Notes: generated by a model from the sequence alone, not told the origin. Positions 1 to 8,930 are shown, counted from the stretch's first letter. The stretch is DNA of 64,000 nt from Planctomycetota bacterium (GCA_002748355.1 PDSF01000034.1:54223-118222), one strand, 5' to 3'. A program made the numbers and translations.

Positions 1-528
1 AGGCAAGGCGTACGCGGCACCCTCGCGGTGATGTGCGAGGACGAAGAGCAGGACTTCGACCTGCGAGTGGCCCTGGGCGACGAAGTGAAGCTCGGCAGCG
101 CACGCTACATCGTGTCCGCCATCGACGAAGGCGAACAGCTAGGGACGCTCACACTGACCCAGCTTCCGCCCGAGGCCACGCCGCCAAGCTCGGGCCTTAC
201 TCCGATAGAACCGATGCCAGAGCCATCCGGACCAGTGCGCCCGATGCCGGAGCCCTCCACGCCAGCCCAAGCCACAGAAGCCCAGGCCAGCCCGGCGCAA
301 AACACCCAGGCACCCTCCACCCCAGCATGGCTAACGGTCCTGGCCCTGCTCCCCTTCCTACTGCTGCCCCATGCCACAACAGGCGTTAGCCGAGCCGGCC
401 TGGGCCTGGCCGCACTCGTCGCCTGGGGCACCCTGATGCGCCCCTCTTGGCGCGGCCTTTCCGGCTTCTACGGGACAGCCCTCTTGGCCCTACAAGCCGT
501 CGTCCTGCTGATCCTCTCCCTATTCTGA
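1..528 (+). CDS. Partial membrane protein, C-terminal part, unknown function
   Basis: The reading frame is open from the first base of the window, so the true start lies upstream; an in-frame GTG at 28 and ATG at 31 are probably internal. The visible part has a soluble segment of about 60 residues (acidic, ending LGTLTLTQLP), then a Pro/Ala/Glu-rich linker with repeats of MPEPS, then two hydrophobic segments at the C-terminus, the last one ending in LLILSLF at the stop. This suggests a protein with a soluble N-terminal domain tethered by a flexible linker to a membrane hairpin. The soluble segment is reminiscent of a small beta-barrel of the NfeD type, which also sits beside membrane segments, but that is only an impression. 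The stop overlaps the end of the converging gene by nine bases. Confidence 0.6.
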   Translation, partial: RQGVRGTLAVMCEDEEQDFDLRVALGDEVKLGSARYIVSAIDEGEQLGTLTLTQLPPEATPPSSGLTPIEPMPEPSGPVRPMPEPSTPAQATEAQASPAQNTQAPSTPAWLTVLALLPFLLLPHATTGVSRAGLGLAALVAWGTLMRPSWRGLSGFYGTALLALQAVVLLILSLF

Positions 529-927
529 GCCCTCGCCCAACAGCGCCTGAAAACGCGCCGCAAGATCCCGGACATACGGGCAGCCCTCAAGCAAGTGAGG
601 CGCGAAGTAGATCTCCCAGTCCGCGCCCTCGCAGCAGCATGCGAGCGAGAGCGCATTCCCCATCGGGGGCTGCTGCAGCAGCGTCGCCAACTCCCCCTCC
701 GGGATCGCCATCACCTGCCCAACGAGCTCCCCAAAGCGCTCCCTCGACCGCTCTCCGAGCGACTCCGCCGAACTCTTCCCCTTGGCATTCGGCAGATACC
801 TGCGCAGCAGCAGCTGCCCGCCCTCGTCCAGCTCGATCCACTCGGCCCCACGAATCCCCTCGTGCTTCCCCCAGCGGAGAAGCTTAGGACGGTTTCCACG
901 CTCAACATGAAGACGCAAGCTGTTCAT
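520..927 (-). CDS. Hypothetical protein, 135 aa
   Basis: A small soluble protein with no signal peptide or membrane segment. It is rich in charged residues, with a basic N-terminus (MNSLRLHVERGNRPKLLRWG) and a Cys triplet (ACCCEGADWEIYF) near residue 95. I do not recognise the family. The ATG at 927 is the first start in the frame and codon use resembles the neighbours. It converges with the membrane-protein gene on the left, overlapping its last nine bases, and is separated by about 115 bases from the aminotransferase gene on the same strand. It could be co-transcribed downstream of that gene. Confidence 0.5.
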   Translation of the reverse strand: MNSLRLHVERGNRPKLLRWGKHEGIRGAEWIELDEGGQLLLRRYLPNAKGKSSAESLGERSRERFGELVGQVMAIPEGELATLLQQPPMGNALSLACCCEGADWEIYFAPHLLEGCPYVRDLAARFQALLGEGSE

Positions 928-1043
928 TCGCGGAGTCCTGACGAAGGGAGGGTTCGGCTTGCTCGCCCGATTCGCTTAGCCCCAGTCTGAGCCACCGGCC
1001 ACGCAGGGATGAGCGCGGCGGCAATGAGCCCCGCAGAGACGGC

Positions 1044-2168
1044 TTAGTTGCCGGTCAGCGCCGCCCGCAACCGAGCCAAACAGCCTTCCGGGTCCCGGAG
1101 TTTGGCCAGGCCGAAGAGCCCGATACGGAAGCTGCTGAAGTCCTCGCGCTCGCCGCACATCAGCGGGACCCCGCCAGCGATCTGTAGCCCGGCCGCGCCA
1201 AACTTGGCGCCGCTTTGCCGCTCCGGGTCATCGCTGTAGCTGACCACGATGCCAGAGGACTCGTAGCCGGGCGCGGCCACGCTCGGGAAGCCACTAGCCT
1301 GCAGCAGCTCGCGCAGCTCCCGCCCCATACGCAGCTGCACGTCCTTGGCCTTGTCGAGGCCGAAGTCGCGCATCTCCCCCATCGCCTGATGAAAGACGCA
1401 GAGGGCGTCGGTCGGCATCGTCGCGTGATAGGCGTGCCCACCTTCCTGGTAGGCCTGCATGATCTCCAACCACTTGCGCAGATCGCAGGTGAAGCTCGAA
1501 CTCGTGGTCCTGCGCACGCGCTCCAGCGCTTGCCGGCTCAACATCACCACGCCGGCACAGGGCGAAGCGCTCCAGCCCTTCTGCGGGGCGGTGATCAGCA
1601 CATCGATGCCCAGCTCGCTCATATCGAGCCAGTAGGTCCCCGAGGCGATGCAGTCGAGCACGAAGAGCCCACCCACCGCGTGAACCGCAGCTGCGGTGCG
1701 GCGCAGATACTCGTCCGGCAGCTGCATCCCGGCCGAGGTCTCGACATGGGGAGCAAAGACCAGCGCTGGCTTCTCGCTGGCGATGCGCTCGCAGAGCTCA
1801 TCGATCGCCGGGGGCTCCCAGGGGGCCTGGGGCTCGTCAGCAAGCTGCCGCGCCGTCAGCACCGAACACTGCTCGGCGATCGCAGCTCGCTCAAGGATTT
1901 GGCTCCAGCGGTAACTGAACCAGCCGTTGCGCAGGATCAGCACCCGCTCGCCCTGGGCGAGCTGGCGCGCGACAGCCTCCATAGCGAAGGTGCCGCCGCC
2001 CGGGACCAGCAGCCCCGCCTCGGCGCCATAGACCTCGCGTAGCCCTGCGCAAAGCTCCCGCATCACAGTGCGGAAGCGCTGGGACATGTGGTTGAGAGAG
2101 TGGTCGGAGAAGACCACCGAATACTCGAGTAGTCCACCAGGGTCGATTTCGTTCGGGTCGGGCAGCAT
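1044..2168 (-). CDS. Class V pyridoxal-phosphate aminotransferase (serine/alanine-glyoxylate type)
   Basis: A cytoplasmic fold-type I PLP enzyme of 374 residues, the usual size for the serine-pyruvate / alanine-glyoxylate aminotransferase group. Visible features are the glycine-rich cofactor loop PGGGTFAMEA near residue 56, the Asp that pairs with the PLP nitrogen in VLDCIAS (D172), and the Schiff-base lysine in TAPQKGWSASP (K197). The substrate cannot be read from sequence; serine, alanine or 2-aminoethylphosphonate-like amines are possible. The ATG at 2168 is preceded by GGAGG on the minus strand at good spacing, which supports the start. A perfect seven-base inverted repeat lies just upstream and may be a control site. 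The lipoprotein gene 5' of it on the same strand is 170 bases away. Confidence 0.88.
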   Translation of the reverse strand: MLPDPNEIDPGGLLEYSVVFSDHSLNHMSQRFRTVMRELCAGLREVYGAEAGLLVPGGGTFAMEAVARQLAQGERVLILRNGWFSYRWSQILERAAIAEQCSVLTARQLADEPQAPWEPPAIDELCERIASEKPALVFAPHVETSAGMQLPDEYLRRTAAAVHAVGGLFVLDCIASGTYWLDMSELGIDVLITAPQKGWSASPCAGVVMLSRQALERVRRTTSSSFTCDLRKWLEIMQAYQEGGHAYHATMPTDALCVFHQAMGEMRDFGLDKAKDVQLRMGRELRELLQASGFPSVAAPGYESSGIVVSYSDDPERQSGAKFGAAGLQIAGGVPLMCGEREDFSSFRIGLFGLAKLRDPEGCLARLRAALTGN

Positions 2169-2182
2169 GCATTCCTCCAGGA

Positions 2183-2204
2183 GATCCGTTGATCGTGACG
2201 GATC
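2183..2204 (-). promoter_or_regulatory. Inverted repeat upstream of the aminotransferase gene
   Basis: GATCCGT, an eight-base spacer, then ACGGATC: a perfect inverted repeat 15 to 36 bases before the aminotransferase ATG on the minus strand. The position just upstream of the ribosome binding site fits an operator or a small leader hairpin. No known regulator site is recognised. Confidence 0.3.
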
Positions 2205-2338
2205 AAGGAGGCGAACGCCATGCTTGCGCCGCTGCAGTTCTGCTGGATCCCCCTCCCAGGAGCATCCAGGCGGGGCAGGAAGCTCAGCTCCGCGGCGTCG
2301 CGGCGCTCTCTCTCAAACTCTCGGAAAAGGCTGGCCTA

Positions 2339-2980
2339 TCAATAGCGCCAGACCTTGGCGAGCATCCTCCACTGCCGCCCATCATGGAAGAAGAGGTGGA
2401 ACTTGAGACCCGAACTCTTCCCCGGCTCGACGAACTCCACCTCGTAGAAGCTGGCGCCAGGACGCAGAAGAGTCTTGGCGGCTTCGATGGCGCCACCTGG
2501 GAATTCACGCACCGCTGGGTTCTTTGCCTCGGACGCCGCAAGCTCTTCGGTCGTCGCCCCGTGCACCTGGATCTCCGTGCGCTCCGGCCGCTTCTTGAAG
2601 ATCCTGGCCAAAGCCTCGTCACTGCTGGGCCATATCTTGGAGCACCCCTTGAAGATTTTCTTCGCCGCTTCTTCGGATCCGTCCTTCAGCGCCTTAGCCA
2701 GACTCTCCTCGGTCACCGCGAGACCGCGCACCAAGGCCGCCGCCTGCGCCGTCTTACCTCCAATAGAGGCCTCACGGATCTCCTTCATCAGTGCACGTAG
2801 ACCCTCGGCGCCCGCCTCTTGCCTCGGCGTCTGCTCTCCTACTTGCGTGCTCGGTTCGTGAGCGTTTGTCCGCCCCTCGGCGCCCGCCTCTTGTTTCGGC
2901 GTCTGCTCCCCGCCGCAGGCACCGAGCAGAAGGAAAGCGGCGAGCGGGAGAGTGCGTAGCAGTCGCAGGATCTTGGACAT
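2339..2980 (-). CDS. Putative lipoprotein, 213 aa
   Basis: An exported lipoprotein by its N-terminus: basic residues, a hydrophobic core and the lipobox LLGAC with the acylated Cys at residue 22. The next 40 residues hold two copies of a 13-residue unit, GEQTPKQEAGAEG and GEQTPRQEAGAEG, probably a flexible tether produced by local duplication. The rest (residues 60-213) is a soluble alpha/beta domain ending in a Trp/Lys-rich strand (GRQWRMLAKVWRY). I do not recognise the family. No partner gene gives a clear role: the neighbours are an aminotransferase downstream and an acyl-CoA synthetase further upstream. Confidence 0.65.
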   Translation of the reverse strand: MSKILRLLRTLPLAAFLLLGACGGEQTPKQEAGAEGRTNAHEPSTQVGEQTPRQEAGAEGLRALMKEIREASIGGKTAQAAALVRGLAVTEESLAKALKDGSEEAAKKIFKGCSKIWPSSDEALARIFKKRPERTEIQVHGATTEELAASEAKNPAVREFPGGAIEAAKTLLRPGASFYEVEFVEPGKSSGLKFHLFFHDGRQWRMLAKVWRY

Positions 2981-3217
2981 GGTGTCCCCTCTATCAGTGT
3001 TGGCTTGATGGCTATCGCCCTTTTATCGGACGCGAGCGATAGGGCCTGTGGAGGATTCGCCGGCGCTGCAAGCCTGCATTGCCGCCGCGATTTCCGGAGA
3101 GCAAGAGCATCGCGAACCCTGCCCCAGATAGCCAAAGACCTCCAAGGAGGCCAAGCTCCTCGAAGGCCCAATCACTAGGCACAGGACGACAGGGCAGTGT
3201 CGAGGCCAGAAAGCGAT

Positions 3218-5449
3218 CTAGCCAGCCGCCCACTGCCCGAGCAACCGCAAGGCCCGATCGGCCGTCCGGAAGCACGGCACCCGCTGCTCGATCAACCAGT
3301 TGAGGAAGGGCTCATACATCGGCCCCGCATCGACCACGACGACGAAGGGCTTCTTCGACTCACGGAAGCTCTGCACCAGGCGCGGGCCGATGCCGCCTTC
3401 ACGGGTGAAGTCCTCTCGATGCCCTTCGCCCGCAGGCAAGGTCTGCAGCGCCCCGGTCAAAGGCACCACACCAAGAACCCCCAAATCGACCCCAGGATCC
3501 GCCAGCACCGCCCGCAAAGCCCCGTCGTAGGCCTCGTCGCCCATGATCGGCGTCAGGTCGAGGGGATTGTGCACCGAGACGATGTCCTGAATACGGCAGG
3601 AGGCGAAGAGTTCCTCGAGCTTGGCGCCGGTCTCCTTCGCAAACTCGGCCAGCTGGAAGTCCCCGAGGTAGTCGGCGATCGCGACACACTCAAAGCCAGC
3701 GTTGCTGATGGCGCCCAGCTTGCGCCCTGAGAGCTTCCTCTCACCAAGGAAGCTGGCCAGCAAGAACAGCTCCTGGAAGTCGGCCAGCTGCTCCACCACC
3801 GTGACTCCCGCCTCTTCGGCCAGTTGCCGCGTGACCTCGTAATCCCCGGCCACCGAAGCGGTGTGCGATGCCGAAGCCGCCGCCCCGGCCGAGGTGCGGC
3901 CAGAACGGTAGAGCAACACCCGCTTGCCCTGGGCCGTGATCTCCCGGGCCGCGCGCAAGAAGCGCAGGCCATCGCCCGGCTGGAAGCCCTCGACGTAGCA
4001 GGCGTAGAGCTGCAGCTCCTGGTCATCCTTCAGATGCTCGAGGTAGTCGCCGATGGTCAGGTCGCTCTGGTTGCCAAAGGTGACCAGATACTTCGGGTTG
4101 ACCGCCGCGATCTTGGACGCCTGCGAAACGGCAAAGGCGCCGCTCTGCGACAGCAGGGCCACGGGAGAGACTTCTCCCGTAGTCTCCGGCATCTTGAACT
4201 GCGGAATAAACAGGGTGTCGTAGCCGCCCGGCCGCGACCTCACTCCGAGGCAGTTGCCACCGTTGATGACCGGGCCACCGCTCGCAGTACTGCGCGAATC
4301 ACGGATGGCCTGGTGCATGCGCTGGGCAATCGCGCTGCTCTCGGCCCGCTCTTCGAGCCCACCGGGGATCACGATCAAACTCTCCGCGCGGTCCAGGCGC
4401 ACGAGCTCTTCGATCAGCCCCGGTGTCTGCTCGGCCGAAACCGCGCAGATAAAGAGGTCGACCTTCCCCGGCATCGACTCGAGATCCGGCACGCACAGGC
4501 AGCCATCGATCTCGTCGCTGCCCGGTTTGACCACGGTGACCCGCTTGGGGTCGAAGCCGGCGCGCAGGGTGTTCTTGAGGATGATGCGCCCGGGGTTGAT
4601 CTTGGACGAGACCCCGATGATGCCGATCGACTCCGGCTGCAGCAGCTTGCCGATCTTGGGCACCGGCCGCGGCAGCCGTGCCGACGGAACTGGCGCGCCG
4701 AGCTTGGCCAGACAGTCGAGCGCCATCGGTCCCGAAGGTGTCAGGACCAGCGGGTTGATCTCCAACTCGCGGAGGTAGTCCGGGCAGCCCTTCTCGGCAA
4801 GCTCCAGGAAGCCGAGCAACTGCGACTCCAGGACCTGGGGCTCGACACGCGGCCCTTGTCCGCGAAGCCCGCCGAGGAGGAGTTCGGTGACTCGAGCTCG
4901 ACCCAGCGCCGGGAGTATCCTCTCCTTGCTGGTATTCTCCGGCGAGAGGATCGCGACCCCGGTTCCTGGCACGAAGCTCTTGGACAAGAACTCGGTGTAG
5001 ATCCCGCCAGGCCCGAAGTTGACGATGGGCCCGAAGTCTTCGGTATAGCGCAGGCCAAGGAGCAGCTCGCCGCCGAGTTCCTTGTCGAACTTGACCAACT
5101 CGCAGAGCAGGAGCCCTTCGAGCTCCTGCCCGGTGAAGCGCTCGAACATGTCCTGCGCGGCCTGCTGGATCGCATCGCGATCGGCTCCGGCCAACACCCG
5201 CACGCCACCGACATCGCTCTTGTGCAGGATCGCCGGAGAGACGACCTTGAGTACGACACCGTGCGGGCCAAAGCGCTCCAGATCGATGGCGGCCAAGTCA
5301 TCGGCTGAGCGCAGGAGACGGTGCTCCGGAACACGAACGCCCACGGCCTGCAAGAGCTCGAGCCCTTCGTGTTCGAGCAAGACATCGCGGCCCGCCGCCC
5401 GGGCCGCCTCAGAGAGTCGTTCCAAGACGGCGAGCGCGCTTGCTCTCAT
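3218..5449 (-). CDS. acdAB: ADP-forming acyl-CoA synthetase (acetate-CoA ligase type), fused beta-alpha
   Basis: This enzyme converts acyl-CoA + ADP + phosphate to the free acid + CoA + ATP. Residues 1-250 are the ATP-grasp (beta) half with the phosphorelay histidine in ILHKSDVGG (H76). Residues 265-743 are the CoA-binding and ligase (alpha) half, starting with the Rossmann motif SIGIIGVSS and carrying the catalytic phosphohistidine in ASHTASVAGD (H529). Both relay histidines are present, so the enzyme should be active. The beta-then-alpha order in one chain is a known arrangement. Its ATG overlaps the iorB stop by four bases, so it is translationally coupled to the 2-oxoacid oxidoreductase. 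Together they would turn an aromatic (or branched) 2-oxo acid into its acid with ATP gain. The substrate assignment rests on this context. Confidence 0.9.
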   Translation of the reverse strand: MRASALAVLERLSEAARAAGRDVLLEHEGLELLQAVGVRVPEHRLLRSADDLAAIDLERFGPHGVVLKVVSPAILHKSDVGGVRVLAGADRDAIQQAAQDMFERFTGQELEGLLLCELVKFDKELGGELLLGLRYTEDFGPIVNFGPGGIYTEFLSKSFVPGTGVAILSPENTSKERILPALGRARVTELLLGGLRGQGPRVEPQVLESQLLGFLELAEKGCPDYLRELEINPLVLTPSGPMALDCLAKLGAPVPSARLPRPVPKIGKLLQPESIGIIGVSSKINPGRIILKNTLRAGFDPKRVTVVKPGSDEIDGCLCVPDLESMPGKVDLFICAVSAEQTPGLIEELVRLDRAESLIVIPGGLEERAESSAIAQRMHQAIRDSRSTASGGPVINGGNCLGVRSRPGGYDTLFIPQFKMPETTGEVSPVALLSQSGAFAVSQASKIAAVNPKYLVTFGNQSDLTIGDYLEHLKDDQELQLYACYVEGFQPGDGLRFLRAAREITAQGKRVLLYRSGRTSAGAAASASHTASVAGDYEVTRQLAEEAGVTVVEQLADFQELFLLASFLGERKLSGRKLGAISNAGFECVAIADYLGDFQLAEFAKETGAKLEELFASCRIQDIVSVHNPLDLTPIMGDEAYDGALRAVLADPGVDLGVLGVVPLTGALQTLPAGEGHREDFTREGGIGPRLVQSFRESKKPFVVVVDAGPMYEPFLNWLIEQRVPCFRTADRALRLLGQWAAG

Positions 5450-6018
5450 ACCGCGGCCCCCCTCCCGAGCTCGAAGGCTTTGAGGTTGCAGTCGACGACC
5501 TTCTGGCCCTTGGACTCGAAGCGCTTCTTGATGAAGCCAGACACCGCCTCTGGCTCCAGCGGCAGAAGATCCACCGCGGCTCCGATCAGCACCATGTTGC
5601 TAGCGCGCGAGGAGCCCGCCTCGCGGGCCAACTTGGCGCTCTCGACGATGATCGACTTGGGCAGCTTATCGATGCTGGCGCGGATCTCGTCGATGTCCGG
5701 GTAGTTGTCGATGTTCTTGAACGGCTTCGCGGCTGTTACCAGCGTGCCCGCGGGATCAAGCCAGTCCGTGTAGCGCAGAGACTCCATCGGCTCCATGGAG
5801 AGGATCAGGTCGGCCTTGCCGCGAGGGATCAGGTCGCTCGCAATCGGCTGATCTGAGAGACGCAGGTGCGCCTGCACAGCGCCGCCCCGCTGGGACATGC
5901 CGTGCACCTCGGACTGCTTGACGTGAAGCCCCGCCTGCATGGCACTCCACGCGATGATCGCTGAGATCGACAGGACGCCCTGCCCCCCAACGCCAGCTAG
6001 CACGATGTCACATTTCAT
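5446..6018 (-). CDS. iorB: Indolepyruvate:acceptor oxidoreductase, beta (gamma-domain) subunit
   Basis: The small subunit of the thiamine-dependent 2-oxoacid oxidoreductase that decarboxylates aryl pyruvates to aryl-acetyl-CoA. At 190 residues it has the usual IorB length. It opens with the characteristic glycine-rich motif VLAGVGGQGVLSIS, followed by SEVHGMSQRGGAVQ, a hallmark of this subunit, and later ASNMVLIGA. No iron-sulphur cysteines are expected in this subunit and none are seen. It lies three bases after iorA and overlaps the acyl-CoA synthetase start by four bases, making a tight three-gene operon. Confidence 0.92.
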   Translation of the reverse strand: MKCDIVLAGVGGQGVLSISAIIAWSAMQAGLHVKQSEVHGMSQRGGAVQAHLRLSDQPIASDLIPRGKADLILSMEPMESLRYTDWLDPAGTLVTAAKPFKNIDNYPDIDEIRASIDKLPKSIIVESAKLAREAGSSRASNMVLIGAAVDLLPLEPEAVSGFIKKRFESKGQKVVDCNLKAFELGRGAAV

Positions 6019-6021
6019 GGT

Positions 6022-7647
6022 TCACCTCGCAGCCGCAGCAGCCTGCTTCTTCCGCTTGACCGTCTCGATGCACTCGCGCACAGCGATGATCACCGACAAA
6101 CCGCGATGCTCGAACTCGCGCTTGAACAGCTCGGTGTGCTCATTCACGAGTTGTGCCTTGGCCTCGATCAGATGGAAGTGCTCTGGGTCGACGCCGCAGG
6201 CACGAACCAAGGTCTCGAGCCGAGAACTCGGCAGCAGACTCTCCTGCCCGCCGGTCATCGCCACAGCCTCGTTGTCCAGGATAAGCAGGGTCATATTGGC
6301 GTTGGCGTGCACCGCATCCAGCAAAGGCGTGATGCCGGAGTGCGTGAAGGTGCTGTCGCCGATCACCGCAACCACCGGATGCAGACCGGCCTCTGCGGCC
6401 CCCTTGGCCATACCGATCGAAGCGCCCATGCAGACGCAGCTCTCGATGGCGCTGTAAGGCGGCAACGCCCCGAGGGTGTAGCAACCGATGTCCGAGGCGA
6501 CGAGCGAGTCATTTACGTCGGCGAGCGCCTGGTTGAGCGCCGTATACATGTTCCCGTGCGGGCAGCCGGAGCAGAGCTGCGGCGGCCGACCGGTGACCGG
6601 CGCCTCGAGCGGCTCCAGCACCGCGTTGGAAGGCAGACCGAGGGAAACGCGCACGTTATCGGGAGTGAGCTCGCCGGCATCGGGCACCTGGCCCGACATC
6701 TTGCCCTGGATCTCGAAGGTCTCCCCGTTCTTCTGCACCGGGACGATGCCGCGCAAGAAGCGCTCGACGTAGGGGTAGCCTTCCTCCAGCACGAGGATGC
6801 GATCGCAGTGATCGAACAGGTCCCGGATCTTCTGCTGCGGCATCGGGTAGGCGCCAATGTGCAGGTGCGAGGGACGCTGCGCCATGTCGCCGACGTTCTC
6901 ACGGTAGTAGTTGCGCGCCACCCCAGTCGTGATGACGCCAAGGCCGCCATCGTTCTTTTCCAGCGTCAGAGTGTTGAAGGGAGAATCCTCCATTATCTGC
7001 AGGAGTTCGGCTTCCTGGTCGAGCAGGGCGCGCCACTGCTGGCGGGCATGCGAAGGCAGGAGGATCCACCCCTCGGCATGCGAGCTCTTCTTCAGCGGCT
7101 TCTCTTCGTCCGCCTCACCGAGGTTGACGACCGCGCGGCTGTGCGCGAGGCGCGTCACCAGACGCAGCATCGCCGGCCGATGGATGCGCTCGGACAGCTC
7201 GAACGCCGCCCGCGTCATCTCGTAGGCTTCTTGCTGGTCCGCCGGCTCGAAGCAGGGCACCCGACCGAAGTCGGCGTAGTAGCGGCTGTCCTGCTCGTTC
7301 TGCGACGAGTGCATCCCCGGATCGTCCGCCACCGCGACGACGACACCACCCTGGATGTCGACGATCGCCGCGTTCATGAAGGGGTCCGCAGCAACGTTCA
7401 GGCCGACATGCTTCATCGCGATCAGCGAACGCCGCCCCACCATGGAGACGCCCAGCGCTTCTTCGAAGGCGGTCTTCTCGTTGGCGCACCAAGCAGCATG
7501 CGGGCGCTGGTGCTTCTTCTGGTAGTGGATGAGATAGTCGACGATTTCGGTCGAAGGCGTGCCAGGGTAGGCATAGGCGGAGCTAATGCCCGCATGTACC
7601 GCACCGAGGGCGACAGCTTCATCACCTAGTAGGACCTGTGTCTTCAT
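6022..7647 (-). CDS. iorA: Indolepyruvate:acceptor oxidoreductase, alpha subunit, lacking the ferredoxin domain
   Basis: The large subunit carrying the pyrimidine- and pyrophosphate-binding domains for thiamine diphosphate. Visible landmarks are LLGDEAVALGAVHAG at the N-terminus, YPGTPSTEIVDY, the QLCSGCPHG motif in mid-protein, and the thiamine-binding stretch GDSTFTHSGI with the closing ILDN. The start at 7647 was chosen because GGAGAAG lies eight bases before that ATG and the family normally begins MKTQVLLG; the longer frame adds 13 unsupported residues. Classical IorA is 600 or more residues long and ends in a domain with two [4Fe-4S] clusters. Here the protein stops at 541 residues in a Lys/Ala tail (RKKQAAAAAR) with no CxxCxxC. 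Electrons must then leave through another carrier, if the enzyme works as usual. First gene of the operon. Confidence 0.9.
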   Translation of the reverse strand: MKTQVLLGDEAVALGAVHAGISSAYAYPGTPSTEIVDYLIHYQKKHQRPHAAWCANEKTAFEEALGVSMVGRRSLIAMKHVGLNVAADPFMNAAIVDIQGGVVVAVADDPGMHSSQNEQDSRYYADFGRVPCFEPADQQEAYEMTRAAFELSERIHRPAMLRLVTRLAHSRAVVNLGEADEEKPLKKSSHAEGWILLPSHARQQWRALLDQEAELLQIMEDSPFNTLTLEKNDGGLGVITTGVARNYYRENVGDMAQRPSHLHIGAYPMPQQKIRDLFDHCDRILVLEEGYPYVERFLRGIVPVQKNGETFEIQGKMSGQVPDAGELTPDNVRVSLGLPSNAVLEPLEAPVTGRPPQLCSGCPHGNMYTALNQALADVNDSLVASDIGCYTLGALPPYSAIESCVCMGASIGMAKGAAEAGLHPVVAVIGDSTFTHSGITPLLDAVHANANMTLLILDNEAVAMTGGQESLLPSSRLETLVRACGVDPEHFHLIEAKAQLVNEHTELFKREFEHRGLSVIIAVRECIETVKRKKQAAAAAR

Positions 7648-7783
7648 GTGCTTCTCCGAGGGCTGGCGCAAAGAGAGCGTTCCCAAGCCACCTATCCAAA
7701 CCGAGGAGCGGAAGCCGGGCTATCCACCGAAAGGAGCACTTCGAGCAGGACTGGTAGGTATAAAGCCGGGTGAGGACTGCCGG

Positions 7784-7803
7784 GGCCGCGCTTCGCCGCG
7801 GCC
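7784..7803. other. GC-rich hairpin between tal and iorA
   Basis: In the 224-base gap between transaldolase and iorA (both minus strand) there is a perfect seven-base-pair stem, GGCCGCG / CGCGGCC, around a six-base CTTCGC loop. A second stem, CCCCGC / GCGGGG, sits at 7829-7851. Neither is followed by a T run on the minus strand, so they are only possible terminators or leader structures. The words ATCCACCGAA occur twice in the gap. No gene is seen here. Confidence 0.3.
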
Positions 7804-7871
7804 AGATACGGACAAGGACGAGGGCGAGCCCCGCCATCCACCGAAGCGGGGACGAGTCCTCTTCGCGCGTC

Positions 7872-8834
7872 TCAGCCGGCGACCAGACTGCGGGCAAAGG
7901 CCTCGAGCTTGCGGGCGTCGACATCGAAGCGACGGATGCCGTCACTGAGCTTCTCGACGGCCATCGCGTCCTCGTTGTGCAGCCAGCGGAAGTCCTTTTC
8001 GCTGAGTTCGATCTTGGGGTGCTCGCTGGCCTTCGCCTGCTCGACGCTCAGGCGCAGCGGGATCTCGCCTTCGGTCTGCGACAGCTCTTCTAGCAAATCG
8101 GGACTGATGGTCAGCAGGTCGCAGCCACAGAGATGCACGATCTGGGAGCTCTTGCGGAAGCTCGCCCCCATGACCTGGGTCTGGTAGCCGAACTTCTTGT
8201 AGTACTCGTAGATGCGGGTCACCGAAGCCACGCCCGGATCCTGGTCGTCGGGCAGGTCCGCGGCGCCCTGCGCCTGCTTGTAGTAGTCGTAGATGCGGCC
8301 GACGAAGGGCGAGATCAGGGTGACGCCAGCCTCGGCGCAGGCCACCGCCTGGGCGAAGGAGAAGAGCAGGGTCAGGTTGCAGTGGATCCCCTCCTTCTCG
8401 AGCAGCTCGGCGGCGCGGATCCCCTCCCAGGTGCTCGCGACCTTGATCAACACGCGCTGGCGATCGATCCCGGCCTCCTCGTAGAGCTGGATCAAGCGGC
8501 GCGCCTTGGCCAGCGTGCCCTCCTCGTCGAAGGAGAGCTTGGCATCGACCTCGGTGGAGACGCGCCCGGGGACCACCTTGAGGATTTCGCGGCCAAAGAC
8601 CACGAAGAGCTGGTCCATAAAGGCGTCGATGCGGGCGGCCTCATCGCCGCTGAGCGAGGCGCTGACTTTCAAAGCCTCATTGACCAGCTCGCGGTAGCTG
8701 TCCTTCTGCGCTGCCTTGAGCAGCAGCGAGGGATTCGTCGTCGCGTCCTGCGGTTGGTACTGGCGTATCGATTCGAAATCGCCGGTGTCGGCGACGACGA
8801 TGGTGTGCTGTTTGAGCGAGTCGAGCAGATGCAT
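7872..8834 (-). CDS. tal: Transaldolase
   Basis: A pentose phosphate pathway enzyme that moves a dihydroxyacetone unit between sedoheptulose-7-phosphate and glyceraldehyde-3-phosphate in the cytoplasm. The 320 residues match the TalA/TalB subfamily throughout. Catalytic residues are D17 in VADTGDF, E95 in RVSTEVDA and the Schiff-base lysine K131 in [13 protein letters not shown]. The family motif [13 protein letters not shown] is intact. The gene is divergent from pgi across a 96-base region, so two enzymes of sugar-phosphate metabolism share one control region. No good ribosome binding site precedes the ATG. Confidence 0.96.
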   Translation of the reverse strand: MHLLDSLKQHTIVVADTGDFESIRQYQPQDATTNPSLLLKAAQKDSYRELVNEALKVSASLSGDEAARIDAFMDQLFVVFGREILKVVPGRVSTEVDAKLSFDEEGTLAKARRLIQLYEEAGIDRQRVLIKVASTWEGIRAAELLEKEGIHCNLTLLFSFAQAVACAEAGVTLISPFVGRIYDYYKQAQGAADLPDDQDPGVASVTRIYEYYKKFGYQTQVMGASFRKSSQIVHLCGCDLLTISPDLLEELSQTEGEIPLRLSVEQAKASEHPKIELSEKDFRWLHNEDAMAVEKLSDGIRRFDVDARKLEAFARSLVAG

Positions 8835-8930
8835 GTTTCGGGTCTGGGGCTAGGGCCGCTAGAAAAGGGAGAGAGGGTAAGGCTGTCCGCGCCCCCGCGG
8901 CAGCGAATTGCGCAGACTGGAGCAAGAGAT
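8835..8930. promoter_or_regulatory. Divergent promoter region tal / pgi
   Basis: The 96 bases between the tal and pgi start codons must hold promoters for both directions if each is transcribed alone. A GGAG sits nine bases before the pgi ATG. I could not pick out convincing -35/-10 boxes. Confidence 0.45.

Noticed and set aside
3012..3275. Minus-strand frame with a hydrophobic patch (LGLLGGLWLSGAGFAMLLL)
   Set aside because: It overlaps the end of the acyl-CoA synthetase gene and lacks a start or ribosome binding site; the hydrophobic piece might be a relic of a membrane anchor, but nothing else supports it.
3824..5308. Long plus-strand frame opposite the acyl-CoA synthetase (also similar ones at 1215-2042, 6106-7629 and 21105-22100 on the opposite strands)
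   Set aside because: They lie wholly antisense to genes with intact catalytic motifs, have Arg/Ala/Leu-heavy composition and no family features; such shadows are expected in GC-rich DNA.
8133..8930. 5' extension of the pgi frame
   Set aside because: The extension is the antisense of tal. Pgi homology and a ribosome binding site begin at 8931.
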